In this document: positions 1-8,595 of the stretch, piece by piece
Position numbering within the stretch: the stretch's first letter is position 1
Layout of the letters: each line of letters begins with the position of its first letter
NCBI GenBank assembly: GCA_002300355.1
Contig: NSGV01000002.1
Location: forward strand, 1,674,001-1,738,000
Length of the DNA: 64,000 bases
Source: Streptomyces sp. TLI_235
Lineage (GTDB): Bacteria > Actinomycetota > Actinomycetes > Streptomycetales > Streptomycetaceae
Direction of reading: 5' to 3'
Translations under genes and position numbers: made by a program
The notes under the pieces: model-generated
Told to the model about the DNA's origin: nothing
Databases searched by the model: none
The model's input: only the letters and a program-made list of their open reading frames with translations

Positions 1-2633
1 TTGCCGGCCGCCGCCGCGAGGTCCTCGGGGCCGTACCCGGGCTCGGTGCCGACGAGCACCTGCTCGCCCGCGCCGACGATCTCGCCGACCGGCCCGGCGC
101 TGACCAGCCGGCCGCGGTCCATGACGACGAGGTGGGTGCAGCTCTGCTCGACCTCGGACAGCAGGTGGCTGGAGACGATGACGGTGCGGCCGTCGGCCGC
201 GTACCGGATCATCACCTCGCGCATCTCGCGGATCTGCGGCGGGTCGAGGCCGTTGGTGGGCTCGTCGAGGATGAGCAGGTCGGGCAGGCCCAGCATGGCC
301 TGGGCGATGGCGAGGCGCTGGCGCATGCCCTGGGAGTAGGTGCGCACCGCCCGGTCGAGGGCCTCGCCGAGGTCGGCGATGGCGAGTGCCTCGTCGAGGT
401 GGGCGTCCTCGGCGGGGCGGCCGGTGGCCTGCCAGTACAGCTGCAGGTTGGCGCGGCCGCTGAGGTGCGGCAGGAAGCCTGCGCCCTCGACGAAGGCGCC
501 GACCCGGGAGAGCACCGGGCTGCCGGCCCGCACCGCGTGCCCGAAGATCCGGATCTCGCCCTCGTCGGGCCGGATCAGACCCATCAGCATGCGCAGGGTG
601 GTGGTCTTGCCGGCGCCGTTCGGGCCGAGCAGGCCGAGCACCTGGCCCTGTTCGGCGAGGAAGGACAGATCGCGGACGGCGTACCGGTCGGCGGCGCCCT
701 TGTAGCGCTTGCTCAGGCCGGTGATCTGCAGCGGCACCTCGGCGAGCGCCGGGTCGGCCGACAGCTGGGGGCGGCGACGGCGGCGCAGCAGGAGCAGCGA
801 GGCCGCGGCGACGACGGCGAGCATCGGCAGCGCCCAGACCCGGGCGGGCAACGGGGCGGCCTCGGTGTGCAGGCCGGCGACGGTGGGGGCGGCGAGCGGC
901 CCGGCGACGGCGACCGTGTAGGTGGCGGGCTGCGCCGGGGAGGCGTACGCGAGGTCGGTGGAGGCGAGGACGAGCCGCAGCCGGTGCCCGGCCGGGAAGG
1001 AGTGGTCCACGGCGGGCAGGGCGACCTCGACGGTGCGGCCGCCGGGCGCGTCGGCCCCGGTGACCCGCAGCGGGGCGACGAGCTGCTGCGGCAGGGTCTG
1101 CTTGCCGTCCGGGCCGAGGTCGTAGAGCTTGGCGAAGAGCACCGCGTCGGGCCGGTCGGCGTGCACGGTGACGGAGACCCGGGCCTGGCCGGTGACGTCG
1201 AGCGGCGCGGTCAGCGGGGCGGAGTCGAAGGCCGCGTACTGGCCGGGGAAGTCGAGGGAGAGGCCGCTGCCGAGGGCGGCGGCCTGGGAGAGCGCGCCGA
1301 TGCCGGGGACGGTGGAGATGTTCGGCGGGGCGCCGCCGGGCGGGTTGGCGACGGCCTGCGCGCGGCCGGCGAGTTCGATGCTGCGGCTGGCGGTGCCGCC
1401 GAGGCCCGGGTACGCGTCGGCGTCGGCGCCGCGCAGCACGGCCTGGAAGCCGGTGGAGTCGACGCCGCCGGTGCGGGTGACCCGGAAGGCGGGGCCGGCG
1501 TCGGTGGGCTTGCCGGCCAGGTAGTGGTCGAACCAGGCGGTGATCCGGGCGTCGGTGCGCTCGCTGCCCTCGGTGCCGCCGTCGTGCCCGCCGGCGAACC
1601 AGTCGACGGAGACCGGCGCGCCGTTGGCCGCGACGGCCCGGGCGGTCCGGTCGCCCTGGTCGAGCGGGAAGAGCGAGTCCTGCTGGCCCTGGACGATCAG
1701 GGTCGGCACCTTGATCCGGTCGGCGACCGAGGACGGGCTGGACTTCTGCAGCACGGCGACGGCCTCGGCGTCGGGCCGGCCGGCCGCGGCGACCCGGTTG
1801 TACATGGCGCAGAGCTCGTCGAGGAAGCGGCCGCAGCCGACCTGGCCCTGCCGGCCGTCCTGCTGGCCGTCCTGCTGACCATCCTGTCGGCCGTCCTGCG
1901 GGCCCCCGGCCGTACCGGGGCCGGCCCCGCCGGAGCCGGCCGCGGGTGCGCCGCCGGTGGGGGCGCCGGCCGAGCCGGTGGTGAAGAACAGCCCGGCCCA
2001 GAGCTTCTTGAAGACGCCGTCGGCGGCCGTGGAGCCCTGCGCGGCCTGCGGGAAGAGCGCGTCGGCGAGGTTCCACCAGGTGATACCGGCGGCGACGGCG
2101 TCGATCCGCGGGTCGTAGGCGGCGCCGAGCAGGGCGGCGCCGCCGCCGTAGGAGGCGCCGGTGATGCCCACCCGGGGGTCGCCGGCCTTGTCGAGCCACA
2201 CCTCGGGCCGCTGCGCGAGCCAGTCGACGAGGTGGACGACGTCCTGGATCTCGCGGTCCGGCGCGTCCAGGCCGATCCGGCCGCCGGAGTGGCCGAAGCC
2301 GCGGGCGGACCAGGTCAGGACGGCGTAGCCGGACCGGGCGAGCTGCCGGGCCCGGTCGCGTTCGCCCTCCTTGGAGCCGCCGAAGCCGTGCGCGAGCAGG
2401 ATCGCCGGACGTGGGGAGGTGCCGGTGGTGAAGAACGAGGTGTCGATGCGGACGGTCTCGCCGCTGCCCGGTGTCTCGGGCATGGCGAGGAAGCGGTCCT
2501 CCTGGCGCACCTCGGGCCCGGAACCGCCGGCGGCGGTGCCGATCGCCCCCACGACGACCAGCACCGCCGCAACCACCCATGCCACCAGCGCTCGCCGTCC
2601 CAGCCGGCGGCGCCGGGCCCACCCGAACCCCAT
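1..2633 (-). CDS. CocE/X-Pro peptidase-like hydrolase fused to ABC transporter ATPase (3' end cut by window)
   Basis: The ATG at 2633 opens a frame running off the left edge (at least 877 residues). A membrane segment (about residues 13-33) is followed by an alpha/beta hydrolase of the CocE/X-prolyl dipeptidyl peptidase type: HGFGGSK oxyanion-region motif, nucleophile Ser161 in GASYGG, a later QQDSLF acid motif and GGHDGG histidine, then a beta-rich C-terminal region typical of the family. A second membrane segment (about 596-615) with an Arg-rich cytoplasmic edge leads into an ABC ATPase with Walker A GPNGAGKT (Lys676), signature YSQGMRQR (about 767), Walker B LLILDEPT and a switch histidine. 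The topology suggests an extracytoplasmic hydrolase tied to a cytoplasmic ATPase; the permease partner should lie beyond the left edge. Inference: an exporter or peptide-processing pump. A stretch of DGRQDGQQ-type repeats (about residues 235-255) sits inside the hydrolase. Confidence 0.85.
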   Translation of the reverse strand, partial: MGFGWARRRRLGRRALVAWVVAAVLVVVGAIGTAAGGSGPEVRQEDRFLAMPETPGSGETVRIDTSFFTTGTSPRPAILLAHGFGGSKEGERDRARQLARSGYAVLTWSARGFGHSGGRIGLDAPDREIQDVVHLVDWLAQRPEVWLDKAGDPRVGITGASYGGGAALLGAAYDPRIDAVAAGITWWNLADALFPQAAQGSTAADGVFKKLWAGLFFTTGSAGAPTGGAPAAGSGGAGPGTAGGPQDGRQDGQQDGQQDGRQGQVGCGRFLDELCAMYNRVAAAGRPDAEAVAVLQKSSPSSVADRIKVPTLIVQGQQDSLFPLDQGDRTARAVAANGAPVSVDWFAGGHDGGTEGSERTDARITAWFDHYLAGKPTDAGPAFRVTRTGGVDSTGFQAVLRGADADAYPGLGGTASRSIELAGRAQAVANPPGGAPPNISTVPGIGALSQAAALGSGLSLDFPGQYAAFDSAPLTAPLDVTGQARVSVTVHADRPDAVLFAKLYDLGPDGKQTLPQQLVAPLRVTGADAPGGRTVEVALPAVDHSFPAGHRLRLVLASTDLAYASPAQPATYTVAVAGPLAAPTVAGLHTEAAPLPARVWALPMLAVVAAASLLLLRRRRRPQLSADPALAEVPLQITGLSKRYKGAADRYAVRDLSFLAEQGQVLGLLGPNGAGKTTTLRMLMGLIRPDEGEIRIFGHAVRAGSPVLSRVGAFVEGAGFLPHLSGRANLQLYWQATGRPAEDAHLDEALAIADLGEALDRAVRTYSQGMRQRLAIAQAMLGLPDLLILDEPTNGLDPPQIREMREVMIRYAADGRTVIVSSHLLSEVEQSCTHLVVMDRGRLVSAGPVGEIVGAGEQVLVGTEPGYGPEDLAAAAG

Positions 2634-2772
2634 GGCCACCGACCCTAGCCCCGGTCGGGGTAGGGAGCCCGTAAAGGGCGCGATCACGTCAGCCGCGCCG
2701 GTCGTTCGGGTGCGGCCCGGGCGGTCCCGGCGCGGCCACGGCACGGTCCCGGCGGTCGGCCTGCACGGGCGG

Positions 2773-3351
2773 TCAGGCGACGCGGACCGCCATGAGCAGG
2801 CCGGTCGACCAGGCGAGGCGGACCGTCCGGAAGTCCTTGCGGTCCGTCAGGTGGTCGACGAGCCGGCGGACGGCCGCGGTGTGCTCGGCCGGCCAGTCCG
2901 GCAGCGGCAGCAGGTCGTCGATCAGGTAGCCGCCGCCGGGGGCGACCAGCTCCAGGGCCCGCTCCAGGTGGGTGAACTTGCCGGGCCAGGTGTCCGCGAA
3001 GACCAGGTCGAACGGCTCGCCGCGGTACTCCTCCAGCCAGACCCCGCCGTCGGCGGCGACGAACTCGACCCGCGGGTCGTCCGCCAGCTCGGCCCGGGCG
3101 AGGGCCTGGACGGCGCCGTCCAGCTCCACGCTGACCAGCCGGGCGGCCTCGTCCATGCCGCTGAGCAGCCAGGCCGTGCCCTCGCCGACCCCGGTGCCGA
3201 GCTCAAGGATCCGCCCGCCGGGCCGTCCGGCGGCGAGCGCCGCGAGCAGGGCGCCCGTCCGCTCCTCGCAGGACATGGTGAAACCGTGCGCGGCTGCCGC
3301 GGCCCGCAACACGGCGACGGCGGGCGGCAGTTGTATGGGTGTGTCGTCCAT
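2773..3351 (-). CDS. class I SAM-dependent O-methyltransferase-like protein
   Basis: 192 aa. The SAM-binding motif I is LELGTGVGEG (about residues 48-57), followed by an acidic residue at the end of strand 2 (VSVELD), the AADGG motif and FDLVFADTWPG, the arrangement of small O-methyltransferases of the AdoMet_MTase/Methyltransf_24 type. Length is right for a single Rossmann domain with no extra substrate domain. It stands alone between the fusion transporter gene and the immunity-type genes, with about 140 bp upstream of the neighbour's start. The substrate cannot be inferred. No frameshift is visible and codon use is like the housekeeping genes, so it is probably not part of the toxin cassette. 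Confidence 0.8.
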   Translation of the reverse strand: MDDTPIQLPPAVAVLRAAAAAHGFTMSCEERTGALLAALAAGRPGGRILELGTGVGEGTAWLLSGMDEAARLVSVELDGAVQALARAELADDPRVEFVAADGGVWLEEYRGEPFDLVFADTWPGKFTHLERALELVAPGGGYLIDDLLPLPDWPAEHTAAVRRLVDHLTDRKDFRTVRLAWSTGLLMAVRVA

Positions 3352-3432
3352 CGGGCCAGTCTGCCGCCGCCGCTCCGGGCGGCGCAGCCGGATTTCCCGG
3401 AACGCCGTGAACGCCTCGGCCGGGCGGCAGGG

Positions 3433-4719
3433 TCAGAGCAGGCCGTCCCACATCTGCTCGACGACGACGGCCCACCAGTTCTCCGGGTCCTGGAAGACGG
3501 TGGGATCGAGGGCGGCGAGCTGCCGCTGGAAGGCGTCGGTGGCGTCGGCGGCCGCGTACGGGTCGAGCCCGAGGCGGGTGGGGCGGTGGGCGGCCAGGAG
3601 GGCGAGGCAGCGCAGGTAGGACGGCAGGTCGCGGTTGAGGTAGCGGCCGGTGCCGTTGTCCGGGTCGACCGCCCAGACCCGGCCGGCGCCCTCGTCTCCG
3701 GCGCACTGCACGCCGATCAGGGCGTGGCCGTCGGTGCCGAGCACGACGTACGCGGCGAGGACGGCCAGGGTGGCCTCGGGGACGCGGGTGCCGCGGCCGG
3801 CGGCGGCGAGGTGCGCGGCGACGTCCGGCAGGCCGGGCAGCACCTCGAAGAAGCCGTCGACGCGGGTGGGCAGGCCGGCCCAGACCAGGGTGGCGCGGGC
3901 GGCGTCCGGCAGCGGGGTGGCGGTGGTGTCGTCGGCGTCGAAGCGGTGCACGCCGTCCGGGCCGAACTGCTCGGCGAGGCGGCGGCCGAGGGCGGCGTCC
4001 CGCTCCGGCTCGGCGACCGCCACCCCGCGCGGGAACGGCACCCGGTTGGGCCGCGGCGGCAGCGGGCGGCCGGCCTCGCCGAACACCTTCTCGGTGGCGT
4101 CGGTCAGGGCGCGGACGCCCGCCGCGCGGCGGCCGAAGCGCGGGCCGTAGTCGTGGCCGTAGGAGAAGGAGGCGACGGGCAGTTCGGCGAGCAGGGTGGC
4201 GGCGCAGTAGCCGCCGGGGAGTTCGCAGGGGCGCAGGTCGGTGTGGACGGCGAGGACGTCCTCGGGCCGTACGCCCTGCTGCTGCAGGGTCCGCCAGGCC
4301 TGCACCTCGGGGTGCGCGGCTCCGGGGCCGGACATCTGGAACAGGCTCTGCTCCGCGCCGTCCGCGTCGCGGTAGGTGAGCACGGCGGTGGCACCGGGGC
4401 CGGTCGCCGGCGGCCGGTCGGGGTCGAAGGTACCGGCACCCAGCTTGTCCCGGTAGAGCTGCACGACCTCCTCGACCGGCACCGAGGGCCAGGTGGTGAG
4501 CTCGCCGGTCTCCCGGTCGACGACGGCGCAGGCCGAGCCGATGTCGGCGGGGGCCCGTCGCTCGCCCTCTCCCGCGTCCGTCCCGGCCGGCTCGGGTTCC
4601 GCCCACAGCACCCAGCCGAGGTCGAACTCGTGCAGGGCGATCCGCTGCCGCCGGTCCTCGGGCCGGTCGCCGTTGAGCCACCGATCGGCGGCCTCGATCG
4701 CCTGCTCACGGGTCGTCAC
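3433..4719 (-). CDS. composite Imm35 (YrhB) / deaminase-like / SUKH-family immunity protein
   Basis: The GTG at 4719 (VTTREQAIEAADRWLNG) is preferred over an upstream in-frame codon because AGGAG lies 9 bases upstream and the paralogue at 26037 begins identically. 428 aa. Residues 1-95 match Imm35/YrhB (LGWVLW, VVDRETGELTTWPS). Residues 105-190 have the deaminase core order: strand, HPEVQ helix (His136, Glu138), strand ending in RPC (Cys165), PGGYC helix (Cys172), strand. All metal ligands and the catalytic Glu are present. The C-terminal 190 residues (VWAVDPDNGTGRYLN, ENWWAVVVEQMWDGLL) look SUKH-4-like. It is last in the cassette 1 operon, 58 bp after the 597-aa NTPase gene. Known: Imm35 and SUKH are immunity families. 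Inferred: it protects against, or regulates, the 1613-aa toxin. Whether the deaminase-like core is active is unknown. Confidence 0.72.
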   Translation of the reverse strand: MTTREQAIEAADRWLNGDRPEDRRQRIALHEFDLGWVLWAEPEPAGTDAGEGERRAPADIGSACAVVDRETGELTTWPSVPVEEVVQLYRDKLGAGTFDPDRPPATGPGATAVLTYRDADGAEQSLFQMSGPGAAHPEVQAWRTLQQQGVRPEDVLAVHTDLRPCELPGGYCAATLLAELPVASFSYGHDYGPRFGRRAAGVRALTDATEKVFGEAGRPLPPRPNRVPFPRGVAVAEPERDAALGRRLAEQFGPDGVHRFDADDTTATPLPDAARATLVWAGLPTRVDGFFEVLPGLPDVAAHLAAAGRGTRVPEATLAVLAAYVVLGTDGHALIGVQCAGDEGAGRVWAVDPDNGTGRYLNRDLPSYLRCLALLAAHRPTRLGLDPYAAADATDAFQRQLAALDPTVFQDPENWWAVVVEQMWDGLL

Positions 4720-4776
4720 GCGCTGTTCTCCTTCGGAGGGAGGGAAGGGGTCCACAGTAGTCGTCGGCGGGTCGGG

Positions 4777-6570
4777 TCAGGCCGTCGCGGGCAGGGCCGG
4801 CTGCAGCGCCGCGACGCCGTGGGCGTCGGCGAGCAGCAGCAGGCCGTCCGGGGTGAGGTCCGCGCCGCCGAGCGGACCGGCGGAGAGGAACGCCGCGAGC
4901 GGGCCGCCGTCCTCGCGCGGCCAGATCCGCACGTAGTCGCCGCCCACGGCGAGCCGGACCGGGCAGGCCTCCCGCTGCTCGTCCGTGGGGCGGTCCAACT
5001 GCTGCGGGTCGACGGACACGGGCTCGCCGGTCCGGGCGTCGAAGGTGTGCAGGGCCGGCCCGTCGCCGGGGGTGAAGGCGGCCAGCACGGCGGAGCCGTC
5101 CGGCGCGGTCGCGGCGGTGACGGCGGTGACGGCGGGCAGCGGCCGGGTCCACAGGGTGCGCCACGGAAGGGCGAGGCCGAAGTCGGGGACGGGCAGGCCG
5201 TCCTGGCGGCAGGCGTGTTCGAGCAGCCCGGCCCGCAGCCCGGGGCCGGCCTCGTGGCGGGTGAACAGCGGGGCCAGCCGGAGCCAGCTGCGCGCGATCG
5301 GCGGCAGCTCCGTGCCCGCGGCGGCGAGGTGTTCGACGGCGGCGCGCAGCCGGACCTGTTCGGCGTGCACCAGGAAGCCGGGGTCGGCCAGCAGCTCGGG
5401 CAGCAGGCCGCCCTCCAGGGCGTGGCCGGTCAGCTGCTCGCGCACGTACGGCACGGCCTGCGCCCATCGGCCGGGGCCGGTGCCCGGCACGGTGGCCGTC
5501 AGGGCGTTGGCGATCCGGCGCTGTCCCTCCCGGAGCGCGCCGCTGAACCGCTCGCGCAGTTCCTCGGCGATCGCGGGGTGCGCGATCCGCACCGCCGGGG
5601 CGTCGTCCTCCCCGGCGAGTTCGAAGAACGGCATCAGCAGGTGTCGGCCGCCCGCGAGCGCCGGCCCCAGGTCCTTGCCGGCGACGGCCGAGGCGAGCGG
5701 CGCCCACAGCTCCAGCGGCAGCGGCTCGCCGGGCCCGGCCAGGGCGAGCGGGGCGAGCAGCCGGCGCAGGGTCAACTCGTCGGCCCCGCAGCGTTCGGCG
5801 TGCAGGTCGAGGGCGTCGCCGATGCTGTGCGGCAGCGGCGCGCCGCCCTCCGGGACGGACTGTGCCGACCGGGCGGCCAGCCGCACCACCAGGGGGCCGG
5901 CCGCCGCCTGTGCCAGCCGCTCGGCCGCGGCGGGGTCCGGCAGGGCGGTCTCGGCCTGCAGCCGCAGACCGGCCGGGTCCGCCCAGGGATCCTCGTCCAG
6001 GTCGACGATCAGGACCTCGGCCGCGGGCAGCTGCTCGGCCAGCCGGCGCGCCTGTGCCCGGGACACGTCGGCGAGCAGGCGCACCCCGGGCGCGGTGGCG
6101 AGCGGGAGCAGGACCTCGGCCGCGACCCGGGCCGGCTCGTCCGGTGCCCGCAGCACCCCGGCCCGGTCGGCGTCCGCGACGACCACCGCGGGGAGGTCCT
6201 CGCGTGGCTGCGCCAGGCGGAGCCGGACCTCCTCGACCCGGTCCGCGCCGGGGACGAGCTCGTCCGCGACCGACCACAGCAGCTGATCGGCGGTCAGGCC
6301 GGTCGCGTCGAAGACGAGCGGCGCGGGCAGGTCGCCCGGTGGGACGGTGGACGGATCCAGTGCGGCCGCGTCGATCCGCTTGCGGTACTCCGGGTCGGCG
6401 ACCATCAGGAAGCCCGTCAGCAGGCGGGTGCGACCGCTGCCGCCGCTGCCGGTGACCAGCACCGTGCGGGGCGCGCCGTCGGCACCGGACCGCCAGGCCG
6501 CCAGGGCCCGCAGTGCGGCGGCCCGGCCGCCGATGTGCGGGTGGGGCTGATAGGTCGTCGGGTCGGTCAC
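4777..6570 (-). CDS. P-loop NTPase (STAND/AAA-like) of the toxin-immunity cassette
   Basis: 597 aa from a GTG at 6570 with GGAG upstream. Walker A is GSGGSGRT (residues 41-48), with Arg in place of the usual Lys but followed by Thr. A Walker B-like stretch AVVVADAD is at about 128-135. The middle is alpha-helical (winged-helix or helical-repeat-like). The C-terminal 100 residues are beta-rich with HTFDARTGEPV, as in a small propeller-like sensor. Unlike the next gene upstream (6671-8557), no SUKH-4 domain is visible at the end. It lies between two immunity-type genes in one orientation (100 bp after one, 58 bp before the other). Inference: an NTP-dependent partner in immunity or toxin handling. 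The Walker A Arg may weaken hydrolysis. Its precise family was not recognised. Confidence 0.65.
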   Translation of the reverse strand: MTDPTTYQPHPHIGGRAAALRALAAWRSGADGAPRTVLVTGSGGSGRTRLLTGFLMVADPEYRKRIDAAALDPSTVPPGDLPAPLVFDATGLTADQLLWSVADELVPGADRVEEVRLRLAQPREDLPAVVVADADRAGVLRAPDEPARVAAEVLLPLATAPGVRLLADVSRAQARRLAEQLPAAEVLIVDLDEDPWADPAGLRLQAETALPDPAAAERLAQAAAGPLVVRLAARSAQSVPEGGAPLPHSIGDALDLHAERCGADELTLRRLLAPLALAGPGEPLPLELWAPLASAVAGKDLGPALAGGRHLLMPFFELAGEDDAPAVRIAHPAIAEELRERFSGALREGQRRIANALTATVPGTGPGRWAQAVPYVREQLTGHALEGGLLPELLADPGFLVHAEQVRLRAAVEHLAAAGTELPPIARSWLRLAPLFTRHEAGPGLRAGLLEHACRQDGLPVPDFGLALPWRTLWTRPLPAVTAVTAATAPDGSAVLAAFTPGDGPALHTFDARTGEPVSVDPQQLDRPTDEQREACPVRLAVGGDYVRIWPREDGGPLAAFLSAGPLGGADLTPDGLLLLADAHGVAALQPALPATA

Positions 6571-6670
6571 GTCTCTGTTCTCCGGTCTGGAACGGGTTCG
6601 GGTCCGGTGCGGAGCAAGGGTGGGTCAGGGTTCCGAGCAGGGGCCGGGTGCCGTGCGATGCGTCACCCCG

Positions 6671-8557
6671 TCACTTCTCGTCACCCCACAGCCCGCGGTC
6701 GAGTTCGTGCTGCTCGTGCAGGAGCGGGTACCAGCAGCCCTCGGCCGCTTCGGCGTCCAGGGCGCCCAGCCAGCGGTCGGTCTGCGCGGCCGCGTACCGC
6801 CGGTTGACCTGGCGGACGGTGCGGCCCGGTTCGCAGACCAGGCGCAGCATGGCGAAGAACACCGGCAGCGAGTCGGCGGCGTGCGCGGTGTCCCCGTCGA
6901 AGTCCTCCAGCAGCACCTCGCCGCCGGAGCCGTCCAGCAGGAGGTCACCGCCGAGCCACTGGCCGATCCGGTACAGGTGGCGGGAGCCGCCGTCCTCGGT
7001 CTCCTCCACGTCCCACTCCTCCAGGCCCTCCTCGGGGAGGTGCCCGGTCCACAGGGTGCCCCGGCCGGCTGCCAGCGGTACGCCGACCCGGCTCAGGAAC
7101 TCCCGTGCGCCGGTGTCCGCCAGGCCGTCCGGGAGTTCGTCGGCGTCGGGCCGCCAGAACCCGGAGAACGGTGCGGCCAGCCAGTCGGCGGTGGGTGCGG
7201 CGGCCTCGGCGGGCAGCTCGCGCAGCGCCTCGGCGGTGAGCGGTTCGACGAACGGCTCGGTGGCCCAGCCGGGCGCCTCCTCGTCGACCGGGGCGAGCAG
7301 TTCGACGCGGAACACGCCGTCGGCCCCGGCCAGCACGAGGTCGCCGCCGCTGCGGAAACCCCCGGTGACCTCGAACGGGAACCGCGGCGCGGCCGGCCGC
7401 CCGGCGGCGCGCAGCCGGCCGTCGGACCAGCTCAACCGTTCTCCGGCGCTGTCCGCGGCGGCCACCGGCGGGGCGTCGGGTGTCTCGGCGGTCCGCCGGT
7501 ACGGGCCGCCGAGCAGTCCGCCGTCGGCGTGGTCGAAGACGTACTCGGTGCGGGCCGGCACGATGCCGGCGTCGACGTCCTCGTCCGGCACGTCCAGGTC
7601 CCGGGTCACCACGACCGCCCGGCCGTCCAGCACTGCCGGACGGGCGGCCTCGACCGGGCCGGGAAGCGGACGGGTCGTCGCGGACCGGCCGGCCGGCAGC
7701 CAGCGGCCCCACACGGTGCGCCAGGGCAGCGGCGTTCCGGCCTCGGCGGCAGCCTCCGCCAGCCCGGCCGCGAGGGCGTCGGCGCCCTGGCAGACCAGGC
7801 GGTGGTGCAGCGCGGCCAGCCACTCGCCGTGCTCGGCGGGAGCGGGGCGCACCCCGAGCTGGTCGAGGTAGTGGACGTCCGCCGCGAGCGAGTTGTGCGG
7901 GACGCCGTCCGGCCAGGCGAGCGGCAGCGCGTCCACCAACTCCGCCCGCGGGGCCGCGGCGAGGAAATCGGGCCGGCCGATCAGCTCGGGCAGGTCCCGC
8001 GGGTCGAAGCTGCGCGCGGCCCGCGGGTCGGACGGGTCGACCGGATCGGCCGGCCGGTCCGCGGTCGGCGGCAGCTCCACCACGGCGGTCGACGACGGCC
8101 GGGTCACCCGCAGCGCGGCGTCCGCCTCCACCGCGGCCCAGCCCACCGGCCCGCGGTCGACGAGGTGCCGGACCACGTGCTCCAGGACGGCCTGCGGCGC
8201 CGCGGACCCCCGGAACTCGCCGGCCAGGTGGGCGTCCAGCAGCACCACACCGGTCGCGGGGGCCGCCCGGCGGACCAGCTCGCGGAAGCTGCCGCGCGGC
8301 CGGGCGTCCGCCGGGTCGACGCCGAGCGCCCGCAGCACGGACTCGGCCACCGCGTCGACGCTCCGGCCCGCGCAGTCGACGGTCACCACGCCGGGCAGCC
8401 CGGACAGCGTCTCCCGCAGCACGGAGCTCCGGCCCGCGCCGCGATCGCCGCGCAGCAGCAGGACCCGCCCGCGCGGCCCGTCGGCCGCCCACTCCCGCAC
8501 GGTGCGCTCCGCCGCCGCGCGGTCCTCGGGATACGTGGTGTCGCCTGTCGTCGTCAC
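6671..8557 (-). CDS. P-loop NTPase fused to SUKH-4 immunity domain
   Basis: 628 aa, GTG start at 8557 with GAGGA upstream, 38 bp after the stop of the 1613-aa toxin. Walker A is GDRGAGRS (residues 37-44). A conserved VTVDCAGRS segment follows (about 57-65), shared with the decayed paralogue at 14934-16900. The middle contains HGEWLAALHH and LPWRTVWGRW motifs also found in that paralogue and, in diverged form, in the 866-aa protein. The last ~150 residues have SUKH-4 hallmarks: EFLSRVGVP, then YRIGQWLGGDLLLDGSGGEV, then a run ending in FFAMLRLVC. Known: SUKH-4 proteins are immunity proteins of polymorphic toxins. Inferred: cognate or wide-range immunity for the toxin just upstream. The NTPase fusion suggests ATP-dependent control, which is not proved. 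Confidence 0.75.
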   Translation of the reverse strand: MTTTGDTTYPEDRAAAERTVREWAADGPRGRVLLLRGDRGAGRSSVLRETLSGLPGVVTVDCAGRSVDAVAESVLRALGVDPADARPRGSFRELVRRAAPATGVVLLDAHLAGEFRGSAAPQAVLEHVVRHLVDRGPVGWAAVEADAALRVTRPSSTAVVELPPTADRPADPVDPSDPRAARSFDPRDLPELIGRPDFLAAAPRAELVDALPLAWPDGVPHNSLAADVHYLDQLGVRPAPAEHGEWLAALHHRLVCQGADALAAGLAEAAAEAGTPLPWRTVWGRWLPAGRSATTRPLPGPVEAARPAVLDGRAVVVTRDLDVPDEDVDAGIVPARTEYVFDHADGGLLGGPYRRTAETPDAPPVAAADSAGERLSWSDGRLRAAGRPAAPRFPFEVTGGFRSGGDLVLAGADGVFRVELLAPVDEEAPGWATEPFVEPLTAEALRELPAEAAAPTADWLAAPFSGFWRPDADELPDGLADTGAREFLSRVGVPLAAGRGTLWTGHLPEEGLEEWDVEETEDGGSRHLYRIGQWLGGDLLLDGSGGEVLLEDFDGDTAHAADSLPVFFAMLRLVCEPGRTVRQVNRRYAAAQTDRWLGALDAEAAEGCWYPLLHEQHELDRGLWGDEK

Positions 8558-8595
8558 AGCCGTCTTCCTCGGTGTCCGTCCTGCCCCTGGCGTCG

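Noticed and set aside
132..2648. Long plus-strand open frame of over 800 codons
   Set aside because: It is antisense to the hydrolase-ABC fusion, has Gly/Val/Ala-biased composition and no motif; the minus strand carries all recognisable domains.
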